DNA of 64,000 nt from Streptomyces sp. NBC_01264 (GTDB taxonomy: Bacteria > Actinomycetota > Actinomycetes > Streptomycetales > Streptomycetaceae): NCBI RefSeq assembly GCF_026340675.1, contig NZ_JAPEOX010000002.1, positions 1,426,001-1,490,000 of the forward strand, in the 5' to 3' direction. The position numbers and the translations under genes were made by a program. The notes beneath the pieces were generated by a model, which saw only the letters and a program-made list of their open reading frames with translations, was not told the DNA's origin and did not search any database. Positions 42,193-52,033 of the stretch are shown piece by piece; the stretch's first letter is position 1, and each line of letters starts with the position of its first letter.

Positions 42193-43875
42193 TCAGGCGC
42201 CGAGGATCCCGACGAGGATCGGTCCGGTGAGCGGGAGCAGGAAGTTGGAGAGCGCGTAGGTGATCGTGTAGCCGAGCATCGGCACCGAGCTCTGCGCCAC
42301 CTGCGTGACCGAGGTGATGGCCGGTGTGGAGCACTGCTGTCCGGCGATGGCGCCGATCAGCAACGGCTTCTCGATCTTCAGGAACTTGCGCCCGACGACC
42401 AGCGAGATCGTGGCCGGTACGAGGACCATGGCGATCCCGGCGAACGGCAGCAGGGCCCCGTACTCCTTGAGCAGCGGCCAGGCCTGCGGACCCGAGGTCA
42501 GACCGGTGCAGGCGATGAAGACCGCGAGCCCCATGTCCTTGATGGTGGTGGCGGCTTGCGGCGGGAAGGCGCCGAAGGTCTGCCGGCGGGAGCGGAACCA
42601 GCCGAAGAGCAGGCCCGAGATCAGGCAGCCGCCGCCGGTGCCGAGCGAGAGCGGGACCCCGCCGGCCCGGACCACGATCTGCCCGATGAGCGAGCCGATC
42701 GCGATGCCCAGACCGAGGTAGATGAAGTCGGTGGCGTCGTTCTTGGCCACCGTGCCGATCTTCGCCACGATCCGGTTCAGCCCCGAGCGGGCGCCCACGA
42801 GGGTGACGACGTCACCGCGCTCGACGATGGTGTCCGGGTTGGCGGGCAGGTGCTGCTCGCCGCGGAGCACGTCGGTCACGTACACGCCGCTGCGCCCGAA
42901 CTCCGCGTGGGTGGCGCGGATCTCGTCCAGCGACTTGCCGGCGACCGACTTGTCGGTCATGGCGACCTGCCGGGTGGCCAGCGGGGTGTCCACGCCCGGG
43001 ATGCCGGGGGTCTCCGGGCCGATGGCCCGGCCCGCCGCGATGGCCTCGGAGCGGCGGCCGACGACGAGGACGAGGTCGGAGAGGAGGAGTTCGAGGTCCG
43101 GGGCGGGAGTGAGGTCCTTGGAGCCGCGCCGGACGGCCTCCACGGTGACCCGGCCGTCGAAGGCCGCCTCCAGGTTCCCGACGGTGCGGCCGTCGGCAAG
43201 GGTGACCAGGTGGGTCCGCCCGACCAGGCCGGGCACCGCCTCGCGCTCGTCGCTCTCCAGGCCGCCGGAGCCGCCGCCGCGCATCTTCTCCCACAGCTCG
43301 CGCGAGGCCTCCGCGAGGTTGGTCCGCAGCAGCATCGGCATGATCTGGCTGGTGTAGATGACGATGGTGACCAGGCCGAAGAGGTAGCAGACCGTGTACG
43401 CGGTGGCCACGTGACCCTGGTAGGTGGAGATCTGGTCCGCGGTCAGGTCGGGCAGTTTGCCGATCGCCTCGGTGGCGGTGCCGACCACCGCGGATTCGGT
43501 GGCCGCGCCGGCGAGGATGCCCGACGCGGTACCGACGTCGAGGTCGAAGGCCTTGGCCAGCAGGTAGGCGAGGCCGAGCACGCTGACGAGCTCGATGAAG
43601 CAGAGCGCGAAGAAGCGCATGCTCTTGCGGTTGAGGTTGGCGAAGAACTGCGGCCCGGCCATGTAGCCGAGGGCGAAGATGAAGAGCGCGAAGAAGATCG
43701 TCTTCACGTCGGCGTCGATCTCGATCTTGGCCCAGGCGCCGAGCAGGAGCGACACGATCAGCGTGCCGCAGATGCCGCCGAGGGTGATCGGGCCGACGCG
43801 CACCTTGCCGAGGAGGTAGCCGGCCGCCAGGCAGAGGAACAGGGCGAGTTCGGGGTGGTCCTGCAGCACACCCAT
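42193..43875 (-). CDS. aspT: aspartate:alanine antiporter AspT (first copy)
   Basis: 560 aa with the same architecture as the next gene: N-terminal membrane block, two RCK_C-like domains, C-terminal membrane block with AGQQCSTPAITSVTQVAQSS. The equivalent segment in the other copy has TTTAAIGAVNEESKSQ, so substrate sites may differ. It is first in the aspT-aspT-aspD operon; 23 nt separate it from the second copy. No promoter is obvious in the 120 nt upstream, most of which is the acyl-CoA synthetase terminator. Confidence 0.9.
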   Translation of the reverse strand: MGVLQDHPELALFLCLAAGYLLGKVRVGPITLGGICGTLIVSLLLGAWAKIEIDADVKTIFFALFIFALGYMAGPQFFANLNRKSMRFFALCFIELVSVLGLAYLLAKAFDLDVGTASGILAGAATESAVVGTATEAIGKLPDLTADQISTYQGHVATAYTVCYLFGLVTIVIYTSQIMPMLLRTNLAEASRELWEKMRGGGSGGLESDEREAVPGLVGRTHLVTLADGRTVGNLEAAFDGRVTVEAVRRGSKDLTPAPDLELLLSDLVLVVGRRSEAIAAGRAIGPETPGIPGVDTPLATRQVAMTDKSVAGKSLDEIRATHAEFGRSGVYVTDVLRGEQHLPANPDTIVERGDVVTLVGARSGLNRIVAKIGTVAKNDATDFIYLGLGIAIGSLIGQIVVRAGGVPLSLGTGGGCLISGLLFGWFRSRRQTFGAFPPQAATTIKDMGLAVFIACTGLTSGPQAWPLLKEYGALLPFAGIAMVLVPATISLVVGRKFLKIEKPLLIGAIAGQQCSTPAITSVTQVAQSSVPMLGYTITYALSNFLLPLTGPILVGILGA

Positions 43876-43938
43876 GGGCGATCAGCCGCCCTTTCCGGGC
43901 GGCGCGGTGGATTCAGGGCATATACACATTCCCTCAGC

Positions 43939-43974
43939 CTTGTCCGGTGGGGATGTGCGTGCCCACCGGACAAG
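43939..43974 (-). terminator. terminator after the acyl-CoA synthetase
   Basis: Perfect 13-bp arms CTTGTCCGGTGGG (43939-43951) and CCCACCGGACAAG (43962-43974), 22 nt past the stop of the synthetase gene, before the aspT operon. Confidence 0.82.
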
Positions 43975-43996
43975 GGCCATTCGCGTGACGGGGCTG

Positions 43997-45853
43997 CTAC
44001 GAGGCTTCGTACGGCTCGGCGTACAGCCCCTCGATCAGCTCCGCGTACTGCTCCCGGACCACCCGGCGGCGCAGTTTCAGCGACGGGGTCAGCTCCCCCG
44101 ACTCCGGCCCCCACTCCTCGGTCAGCAGCCGGTAGCGCTTGATCTGCTCGGTGCGGTTGAGCCGGGCGTTGGCGGCCGCGACGGCCCGGGCGATCTCCTC
44201 CCGTACGGCCGGGTGCGCGGCGAGCTCCGCGGGCGTGGCGGCCTCGGCGTCCGCACTGTTGATGCCATGGGCCTGCGCCCAGGCCGGGCCGAGTTCGGGG
44301 TCCAGGACGAGGAGGGCGACGAGGTAGGGGCGGCCGTCGCCGTGCACCAGGGCCTGCCCGATCAGCGGGTGCTCCTTGACGGTGTTCTCCACCAGGGCGG
44401 GCGAGACGTTCTTCCCGTTCGAGGTGATGATCAGTTCCTTCTTGCGGTCGGTCAGCCAGAGGAACCCCGCCTCGTCGAGCCGGCCGATGTCCCCCGTCGG
44501 GAACCAGCCCGCCTCGTCGCAGGCGCTCTCCACCGAGCCGTCCGGCAGGAGGTACCCGCCGAAGACCGTCTCCCCGCGCGTGAAGATCTCCCCGTCCTCG
44601 GCGATCCTCAGCTCCAGCCCCTGGATCGGGCGGCCCACGGAGCCCAGCCGGAAGCCGTCCGGGCTGTTGACCGTGCACACCCCGGAGGTCTCGGTCAGCC
44701 CCCAGGCGTCCATGATGGTGATCCCCCAGCCCGCCCAGAAGCGGACCACGTCGATCGGCATCGGCGCGGTGGCACTGGCCGTCCAGACCAGCCGGTCCAG
44801 CCCGGCCAGCGTCAGCAGCGGGTCCAGCACCCGTTCCTTGGCCCGGGCGTACGAGGCTTCGAGCGCGGCCGGGACCTCCTCGCCGCGCTCCCGGTGGCCC
44901 GCCCGCTCCCGCGCCAGGTCGTTGGCCGCTTCGATGGCGCCGCGCTGCTCCTCGGGAAGCCGCCCGAGCACCGCCCGTACGGAGGCGGCCAGCTTCTCCC
45001 ACACCCGTGGCACCCCGAAGAACTGCACCGGGTGCAGCTCGCGCACCGCGACCGACACGGCGGCCGGGTCGGCGCACAGCCGGACGTGGGCGGCCCGCAG
45101 GAGCGGGAGGTAGATGCCGAGGATCCGCTCGGCTATGTGCGCGAAGGGCAGGTAGCAGAGGTGCTCGGCGTGCTCCGGCAGCTCGATGTGCCCGTCGAGG
45201 CGGACGGACTGGAGCACGATGTTGCGGTGGGTCAGGCGCACCCCCTTGGGGTCGCCGGTGGTGCCCGAGGTGTAGACGACGGTCAGCGGGTCCTCCGAGC
45301 GGGCCTCCCGCCAGGCCTTCTCGAAGGCCTCGGAGCGGTGCAGCCGGGCGCCGCCGGCGTAGACCGACCCGTACGTCGAGTGCGGGCCCGCCTCGGGGGC
45401 CTCGGCCACGACGAGCCGTTCCAGCGGGACCCCGGGGTCGGCCAGCAGCGGCTCCCACCGGACCAGCTCCCGGGCGCCCTCGACCACGGCGAGCCGGGCC
45501 CGGCTGTGGCGGGCTATGTGGGCGATCTGCTCGGGCGCGGAGGTCCCGTACACGGTGACGGGGACGGCGCCGAGGTGGACCAGGGCGAGGTCGGTGAGCC
45601 AGTGCTCGGGGCGGTTGCCCATCATCAGCAGGACGTGCTCGCCGCGTCCGACGCCGAGGGAGGCGTAGCCGGCGGCGAGGACGGCCACCTTGCGGCGGAC
45701 GTCCGACCAGCTGAGGGTCGTCCAGGCCGTACCGTCGGGGCCTTCGCGCCACGAGAGGGCGGGAAGGTCGCCGTGTTCGGCGGCGTTGCGCGCCAGCAGG
45801 GCGGGCAGGGTGAGTTCTTCGGGAGGTGCGGGCAGGCGCAGTTTCGTGGGCAT
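43997..45853 (-). CDS. long-chain fatty acid-CoA ligase (FadD-like)
   Basis: An adenylate-forming enzyme of 618 aa that activates fatty acids with ATP and CoA. P-loop YTSGTTGDPKG near residue 191, ATPAMP motif GWGITIMDAWGLTETSG, GDIGRLDEAGFLWLTDRKKELIITSNGKN hinge and the LKLRRR end are present. ATG 45853 follows AAGGAGCTGCCC. It is divergent from a MerR regulator, which probably controls it. It could feed the beta-oxidation operon 2 kb away. Confidence 0.93.
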   Translation of the reverse strand: MPTKLRLPAPPEELTLPALLARNAAEHGDLPALSWREGPDGTAWTTLSWSDVRRKVAVLAAGYASLGVGRGEHVLLMMGNRPEHWLTDLALVHLGAVPVTVYGTSAPEQIAHIARHSRARLAVVEGARELVRWEPLLADPGVPLERLVVAEAPEAGPHSTYGSVYAGGARLHRSEAFEKAWREARSEDPLTVVYTSGTTGDPKGVRLTHRNIVLQSVRLDGHIELPEHAEHLCYLPFAHIAERILGIYLPLLRAAHVRLCADPAAVSVAVRELHPVQFFGVPRVWEKLAASVRAVLGRLPEEQRGAIEAANDLARERAGHRERGEEVPAALEASYARAKERVLDPLLTLAGLDRLVWTASATAPMPIDVVRFWAGWGITIMDAWGLTETSGVCTVNSPDGFRLGSVGRPIQGLELRIAEDGEIFTRGETVFGGYLLPDGSVESACDEAGWFPTGDIGRLDEAGFLWLTDRKKELIITSNGKNVSPALVENTVKEHPLIGQALVHGDGRPYLVALLVLDPELGPAWAQAHGINSADAEAATPAELAAHPAVREEIARAVAAANARLNRTEQIKRYRLLTEEWGPESGELTPSLKLRRRVVREQYAELIEGLYAEPYEAS

Positions 45854-45885
45854 GGGCAGCTCCTTGCCGTTTCACATCGTTGGTG

Positions 45886-45902
45886 CGACAGCAATACTGT
45901 TG
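45886..45902. promoter_or_regulatory. dyad between the FadD-like gene and merR
   Basis: CGACAG and CTGTTG around CAATA (5 of 6 positions symmetrical). It lies in the 104-nt divergent spacer, where a MerR-type dimer would bind to control both genes. Confidence 0.4.
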
Positions 45903-45957
45903 AACACGAACCGTGGCGATCACAGACGCGCTGATCAGAGAGCAAGGCGGAGAGCCC

Positions 45958-46734
45958 ATGACCACCCAGGCACCGGAGCCGGCGTCGCTGACCGTCGACG
46001 AACTGGCGGCCAGGGCGGGTGTGACCGTCCGCACCGTACGGTTCTACAGCACCCGCGGGCTTTTGCCCCCTCCCGTGATCGGACCCCGTCGGGTGGGCCG
46101 CTACGGCCCGGAGCACCTGTCCCGCCTCGCGCTCATCGAGGAGTTGCAGCACCAGGGCATGACCCTCTCCGCCATCGAGCGCTACCTCGACGCGCTCCCC
46201 GACGACCTGAGCGCGCACGATCTGGCCATCCACCGCGCGCTGGTGGCGACCTGGGCCCCCGACGCGGCGCTGGACTCCTCGCGCGCGGAGCTGGAGAAAC
46301 GGGCCGGGCGGACGCTGACGGAGACCGACATCCGGCGGCTGGCGGCCATGAACGTGCTGACGGCGACCCCGGAGGGCTTCCGGGTGGACGTGGGACTGCT
46401 GCGGCTGGGGGTCGCGCTGCTCGACGTGCCGATCGCCCACGAGACGATCCTGGCGGCGCGCGAGGTGCTGCTCGGGCACGCGCGGACGGCGGCGCACCAG
46501 CTGACCGCGCTCTTCCGGGACGAGGTGTGGGGGCCGTTCACGGAGGGCGAGAGCGATCCGGAGCGGGTGGAGTCGATGAAGGCGCTGTCCGCACACATGC
46601 AGCCGATGGTGGTGCAGGCCCTGGTGACCGCCTTCCAGCGGTCGCTCAAGGAGGAATTGCGGGCTGCCTTCGTATCGGAGCCGGTAGGTTCGGGCCATGG
46701 CGATGATCTACAAGACCACCATGAAGCCCGGTAA
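45958..46734 (+). CDS. MerR family transcriptional regulator
   Basis: 258 aa. The N-terminal winged-helix domain is evident: LTVDELAARAGVTVRTVRFYSTRGLLPPP, then RYGPEHLSRLALIEELQHQGMTLSAIERYL. The ~180-residue C-terminal helical effector domain has no metal-binding cysteines, which points to an organic ligand, perhaps an acyl-CoA given the divergent FadD-like gene. ATG 45958 follows GGCGGAGAGCCC. Its last 38 nt overlap the next gene in another frame. Confidence 0.88.
   Translation: MTTQAPEPASLTVDELAARAGVTVRTVRFYSTRGLLPPPVIGPRRVGRYGPEHLSRLALIEELQHQGMTLSAIERYLDALPDDLSAHDLAIHRALVATWAPDAALDSSRAELEKRAGRTLTETDIRRLAAMNVLTATPEGFRVDVGLLRLGVALLDVPIAHETILAAREVLLGHARTAAHQLTALFRDEVWGPFTEGESDPERVESMKALSAHMQPMVVQALVTAFQRSLKEELRAAFVSEPVGSGHGDDLQDHHEAR
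46685..46690 (+). promoter_or_regulatory. internal leaderless -10 box inside merR
   Basis: TAGGTT, 6 nt before the ATG at 46697, located within the merR coding end. It would give the next gene its own leaderless transcript. Confidence 0.45.
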
Positions 46735-47371
46735 GACGGAGCTGCTCACTGCCTGGCTTCCGACGCGGCCGTGGTACGCGTCCACGGGACACGCCCCCGA
46801 GCTCGACCGCTCGGGCGGGTTCCGGCTCGACGACCCGGAGGGCGAGGTCGGCATCGAGTTCATGGTGCTCACCGACCACTCGGGCGGCCGGGAAACCTCC
46901 TACCTGGTGCCGCTCACCTACCGCGGCGCCCCGCTCGACGGCGCCGGGGCCGCATTGGTGGGCACCTCCGAACACGGGGTGCTCGGCACCCGCTGGATCT
47001 ACGACGGCGCCCACGACCCGGTGCTCGTGGGCCAGTTGCTCGCCCTGCTGCAGGGCCGCGCCGTGGCGCAGGACCAGTGCGACAGCGGGGTGAGCGACCC
47101 CTCGGTCACACCGTGGTTCGCGGGACCGGAACTCCCGGCGGACCTCCCGCGGGGACGGCCGGACGTCACCGACACCGCGCGGGGCACGGACGTACGCCTG
47201 CCCGGCGCCCCGGTGCTGACGCTCACGCGCGTCCTGCGGCCCGGGGATTCCGGGCCGCAGGACACCACGGCGGCCGCCGGCGGGCTCACCGCCGGCTGGA
47301 CCACGCTGGACGGAGCGGCGTACCGGGGCGTGTTCGTGGAGCTGCACACCGCCGGCGACGCCGCCTTCTGA
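46697..47371 (+). CDS. maltokinase N-terminal cap-like protein
   Basis: 224 aa. It resembles the N-terminal cap domain of mycobacterial and Streptomyces maltokinases: DHSGGRETSYLVPLTYRGAPL and GTSEHGVLGTRWIYDGAHDPVLVGQLL. The kinase domain is absent, so it stands alone. Its function is unknown; the cap in maltokinase helps shape the nucleotide and sugar sites. It ends 18 nt before the convergent fadJ gene, with no clear terminator. Confidence 0.75.
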   Translation: MAMIYKTTMKPGKTELLTAWLPTRPWYASTGHAPELDRSGGFRLDDPEGEVGIEFMVLTDHSGGRETSYLVPLTYRGAPLDGAGAALVGTSEHGVLGTRWIYDGAHDPVLVGQLLALLQGRAVAQDQCDSGVSDPSVTPWFAGPELPADLPRGRPDVTDTARGTDVRLPGAPVLTLTRVLRPGDSGPQDTTAAAGGLTAGWTTLDGAAYRGVFVELHTAGDAAF

Positions 47372-47389
47372 TCCTGCCGCTCAGCCCCT

Positions 47390-49561
47390 TCAGTCGGCGT
47401 ACGTCTCTCCCCGCCCGGCCTTCTCCACCAGGGAGGCGGGCGGTGTGAAGCGCTCGCCGTACTGCTCGGCCAGCTCGCGGGCGCGGGCCACGAAGCCGGC
47501 CAGGCCGCCCTCGTAGCCGTTGATGTACTGGATCACGCCGCCGGTCCAGGCCGGGAAGCCGATGCCCATGATGGAGCCGATGTTGGCGTCGGCGTACGAG
47601 GTCAGGACCCCCTCGTCGAAGCAGCGGACGGTGTCCAGCGCCTCGGAGAAGAGCATCCGCTCCTTCATGTCCTCGAAGGGGATCTCGGCCCCGGCCTTGC
47701 CGAAGTGCTCCCGCAGCCCCGGCCAGATCCCGGCGCGCTTGCCCGCCTCGTCGTACGCGTAGAACCCGCCGCCGCCGCTGCGCCCGGGGCGCCCGAACTC
47801 ATCGACCATCCGGTCGATGACGGCGTCGGCCGGGTGCTCGGCCCAGTCCCGGCCCTCGGCCTCGAAGGCCTTGCGGGTCTCGTTGCGGATCTTGCGGGGC
47901 AGCGTGAGGGTCAGCTCGTCCATCAGGGAGAGCACCTTGGCCGGGTATCCGGCCTGGGCCGCGGCCTGCTCGATGGAGGCGGGCTCGATGCCCTCGCCGA
48001 CCATGGCGACGCCCTCGTTGATGAACTGGCCGATGACCCGCGAGGTGAAGAACCCGCGCGAGTCGTTGACCACGATGGGGGTCTTGTTGATCTGCCGTAC
48101 GAGGTCGAAGGCGCGGGCGATGGCCTCGTCGCCGGTGCGCTCGCCCTTGATGATCTCCACCAGCGGCATCTTGTCCACGGGCGAGAAGAAGTGCAGCCCG
48201 ATGAAGTCGGCGGGGCGCGAAACCCCTTCCGCCAGGCCAGTGATGGGCAGCGTGGAGGTGTTGGAGCAGAGCAGCGCGTCGGGGGTGAGGTACTCCTGGA
48301 TCTCCTGGAACACCTTGTGCTTGAGGGCGGTGTCCTCGAAGACGGCCTCGATGACGGCGTCGCAGCCCGCCACGTCGGCGGCCTCGGCGGTCGGGGTGAT
48401 CCGGGCGAGCAGCTCGGCGCGCTTGGCCTCGGTGGTGCGGCCGCGGGACAGGGCCTTGTCGAGGATCTTCTCGGAGTACGCCTTGCCCTTGACGGCGGCC
48501 TCGGCGGTGACGTCCTTCAGCACCACCTCGATGCCCGCGCGGGCGCAGGAGTAGGCGATGCCCGCGCCCATCATGCCGGCGCCGATCACGGCCACCTTGG
48601 AGACCTGGCGGGGCGCCACGCCCTGCGGGCGGCTGCGGCCGGCGTTGACGGCCTGGAGGTCGAAGAAGAACGCCTGGATCATGTTCTTGGCGGTCTGCCC
48701 GGTGACCAGCTCGGTGAAGTAGCGGGCCTCGATCGTCAGCGCCGTCTCGAAGTCCACCTGGGCGCCTTCGACGGCGCAGGCCAGGATGTTGCGCGGGGCC
48801 GGGTACGGGGCCCCGTTCAGCTGCTTCTTCAAGTTGGCGGGGAAGGCCGGGAGGTTGGCGGCGAACTTCGGGTTCGACGGCGTGCCGCCGGGGATCCGGT
48901 AGCCCGAGACGTCCCACGGCTGCTTCGACTCCGGGTTCGCGTCGATGAAGGCGCGCGCCTTGGTAAGCATCTCCTCGGGCGTGGCGGCTAGTTCGTGCAC
49001 CAGGCCGTTGTCCAGGGCGCGCTGGGGGGTGTACTGGGTCCCCTGCAGCAGCACCTTGAGGAGCGCGTCGGCGATGCCCATCAGGCGGACGGTGCGGGTG
49101 ACGCCGCCGCCGGCCGGGAGCAGGCCGAGGGTGACCTCGGGCAGGCCGATCCTGGAGCCGGGCGCGTCGAGGGCCACCCGGTGGTGGGAGGCCAGGCAGA
49201 TCTCGTAACCGCCGCCGAGGGCGGCGCCGTTGATGGCGGCGACGACGGGCTTGCCGAGGGTCTCGATGCGGCGCAGCGAGGCCTTGATGGCGGTGCCGGT
49301 CTCGAAGGCCAGCTGCGCGTGCTCGGGGCGCAGTTGGATCATGTCCTTGAGGTCGCCGCCCGCGAAGAAGGTCTTCTTGGCGGAGGTGAAGATGATGCCC
49401 CGGATGGAGTCCCTCTCGGCCTCGGCGCGGTCGGCGATCGCTGCGATGGAGTCCTTGAAGGCCTGGTTCATCGTGTTGGCGGACTGGTTCGGGTCGTCGA
49501 GGACCAGGGTGACGACGCCGGTCTCGTCCTGTTCCCAGCGGATCGTGGTGGACTCGCTCAT
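47390..49561 (-). CDS. fadJ: bifunctional enoyl-CoA hydratase/3-hydroxyacyl-CoA dehydrogenase
   Basis: The alpha subunit type of the fatty-acid oxidation complex, 723 aa. The N-terminal crotonase domain has FAGGDLKDM and GGGYEICLASHH with a conserved Glu; the NAD-binding VAVIGAGMMGAGIAYS starts near residue 328, followed by dehydrogenase motifs (SNTSTLPIT, GLHFFSPVDKMPLVEI). ATG 49561 (MSESTT) follows GGAAG at a 9-nt spacing; the frame opens three codons earlier. It is the last gene of the beta-oxidation operon. Confidence 0.94.
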   Translation of the reverse strand: MSESTTIRWEQDETGVVTLVLDDPNQSANTMNQAFKDSIAAIADRAEAERDSIRGIIFTSAKKTFFAGGDLKDMIQLRPEHAQLAFETGTAIKASLRRIETLGKPVVAAINGAALGGGYEICLASHHRVALDAPGSRIGLPEVTLGLLPAGGGVTRTVRLMGIADALLKVLLQGTQYTPQRALDNGLVHELAATPEEMLTKARAFIDANPESKQPWDVSGYRIPGGTPSNPKFAANLPAFPANLKKQLNGAPYPAPRNILACAVEGAQVDFETALTIEARYFTELVTGQTAKNMIQAFFFDLQAVNAGRSRPQGVAPRQVSKVAVIGAGMMGAGIAYSCARAGIEVVLKDVTAEAAVKGKAYSEKILDKALSRGRTTEAKRAELLARITPTAEAADVAGCDAVIEAVFEDTALKHKVFQEIQEYLTPDALLCSNTSTLPITGLAEGVSRPADFIGLHFFSPVDKMPLVEIIKGERTGDEAIARAFDLVRQINKTPIVVNDSRGFFTSRVIGQFINEGVAMVGEGIEPASIEQAAAQAGYPAKVLSLMDELTLTLPRKIRNETRKAFEAEGRDWAEHPADAVIDRMVDEFGRPGRSGGGGFYAYDEAGKRAGIWPGLREHFGKAGAEIPFEDMKERMLFSEALDTVRCFDEGVLTSYADANIGSIMGIGFPAWTGGVIQYINGYEGGLAGFVARARELAEQYGERFTPPASLVEKAGRGETYAD

Positions 49562-49616
49562 GGTTCGCAACTTCCGTGTCAGGGGTGGGATCAGGGATCG
49601 GGGATCAGGACGGGGT

Positions 49617-50831
<1,215 letters not shown>

Positions 50832-50878
50832 TGGTCAAGCCTTTCGGGGGTGCGGAGACGGTGGGAGGTCTTGAGGGG

Positions 50879-52021
50879 TCAGCCCAGCAGGGAACGGCCG
50901 ATGATCTCCTTCATGATCTCGGTCGTGCCGCCGTAGATGGTCTGGATGCGGCCGTCGGTGAAGGCCCGCGCGACCCGGTATTCGGTCATGTATCCGTATC
51001 CGCCGTGCAGTTGCAGGCAGCGGTCGGCGACCCGCTTCTGGAGTTCGGTGGCCCACCACTTCGCCATCGAGGCGTGGACGTGGTCCAGTTCCCCGTTGGA
51101 GTGGTCGGTGATGCAGCGGTCCAGGAAGGTACGGGTGACCGCGCACTCGGTGGCCATCTCCGCGATCTCGAACCGGATGTGCTGGAGCTTGGAGAGCGGC
51201 CGCCCGAAGGCCTCGCGCTCCTTCACGTACTGCGTGGTGATCTCCAGCAGGTACTCGGCGGCGGCGATGCCGGCCATCGCGATGCCCATCCGCTCCTGCG
51301 CGAGGTTGGTCATCAGGTGGACGAAGGCGCCGTTCAGCTCGCCGAGCAGGTTCTCCTTGGGGACGCGCACGTCGTTGAAGAACAGCTCGGCGGTGTCCTG
51401 GGCCTTCTGGCCGATCTTGTCGAGGTTGCGGCCGCGCTCGAAGCCCTCCGTGCCGCGCTCCACGACCAGCAGGGACATCCCGTGGGCCCCGCCCTCGGGG
51501 GTGGTCTTCGCGACGACGATCACCAGGTCGGCGAGGATGCCGTTGGAGATGAAGGTCTTGGAGCCGTTGAGCACCCAGTGATCGCCCGCGTCCTCGGCGG
51601 TGGTCCGGATGCCCTGGAGGTCGGAGCCCGCGCCCGGCTCGGTCATCGCGATGGCGGTGATGATCTCGCCGGAGCAGAAGCCCGGCAGCCAGCGGCGCTT
51701 CTGCTCCTCGGTGGCCAGCGAGGTCAGGTACGGCCCGATGATGTCGTTGTGCAGGCCGATCGCGAGCCCGGCGGCGCCCGCCCGGGTGAACTCCTCGGCG
51801 ATCACCGCCGCGTACCGGAAGTCGGTGTTCCCGCCGCCCCCGTACTCCTCCGGGACGGCCAGGCCCAGCAGCCCCTGCCGGCCGGCGGCCCGCCAGGCCT
51901 CGCGGCTGACGATCCCGTCCTTCTCCCACTGCTCGTAGTGCGGCAGCACCTCCTTGGTGAGGAAGGTGCGGACGGTCTCGCGGAACGCCTCGTGGTCGGC
52001 ATCGAAGAGCTGGCGTTTCAT
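50879..52021 (-). CDS. acyl-CoA dehydrogenase
   Basis: A 380-aa FAD flavoenzyme: AVPEEYGGGG, AIAMTEPGAGSDL (flavin contact), FISNGILADL and the C-terminal LHGGYGYMTEY followed by RAFTDGRIQTIYGGTTEIMK. The catalytic base region resembles long-chain and isovaleryl-type enzymes (a Glu lies in the GGTTEIMKE loop). It forms the 2,3-double bond of acyl-CoAs for FadJ. It starts 12 nt after the LLM gene. Confidence 0.93.
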   Translation of the reverse strand: MKRQLFDADHEAFRETVRTFLTKEVLPHYEQWEKDGIVSREAWRAAGRQGLLGLAVPEEYGGGGNTDFRYAAVIAEEFTRAGAAGLAIGLHNDIIGPYLTSLATEEQKRRWLPGFCSGEIITAIAMTEPGAGSDLQGIRTTAEDAGDHWVLNGSKTFISNGILADLVIVVAKTTPEGGAHGMSLLVVERGTEGFERGRNLDKIGQKAQDTAELFFNDVRVPKENLLGELNGAFVHLMTNLAQERMGIAMAGIAAAEYLLEITTQYVKEREAFGRPLSKLQHIRFEIAEMATECAVTRTFLDRCITDHSNGELDHVHASMAKWWATELQKRVADRCLQLHGGYGYMTEYRVARAFTDGRIQTIYGGTTEIMKEIIGRSLLG

Positions 52022-52033
52022 GGTGAGGGCCTC

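Noticed and set aside
40469..42259. Plus-strand open frame opposite the second aspT
   Set aside because: The product is Asp/Glu/Val/Gly-rich without domains; the minus strand encodes a full membrane transporter.
40466..43875. Tandem aspT genes as a recent duplication or assembly artefact
   Set aside because: The two proteins differ throughout and have different flanking sequence, so they are old paralogues, not an assembly error.
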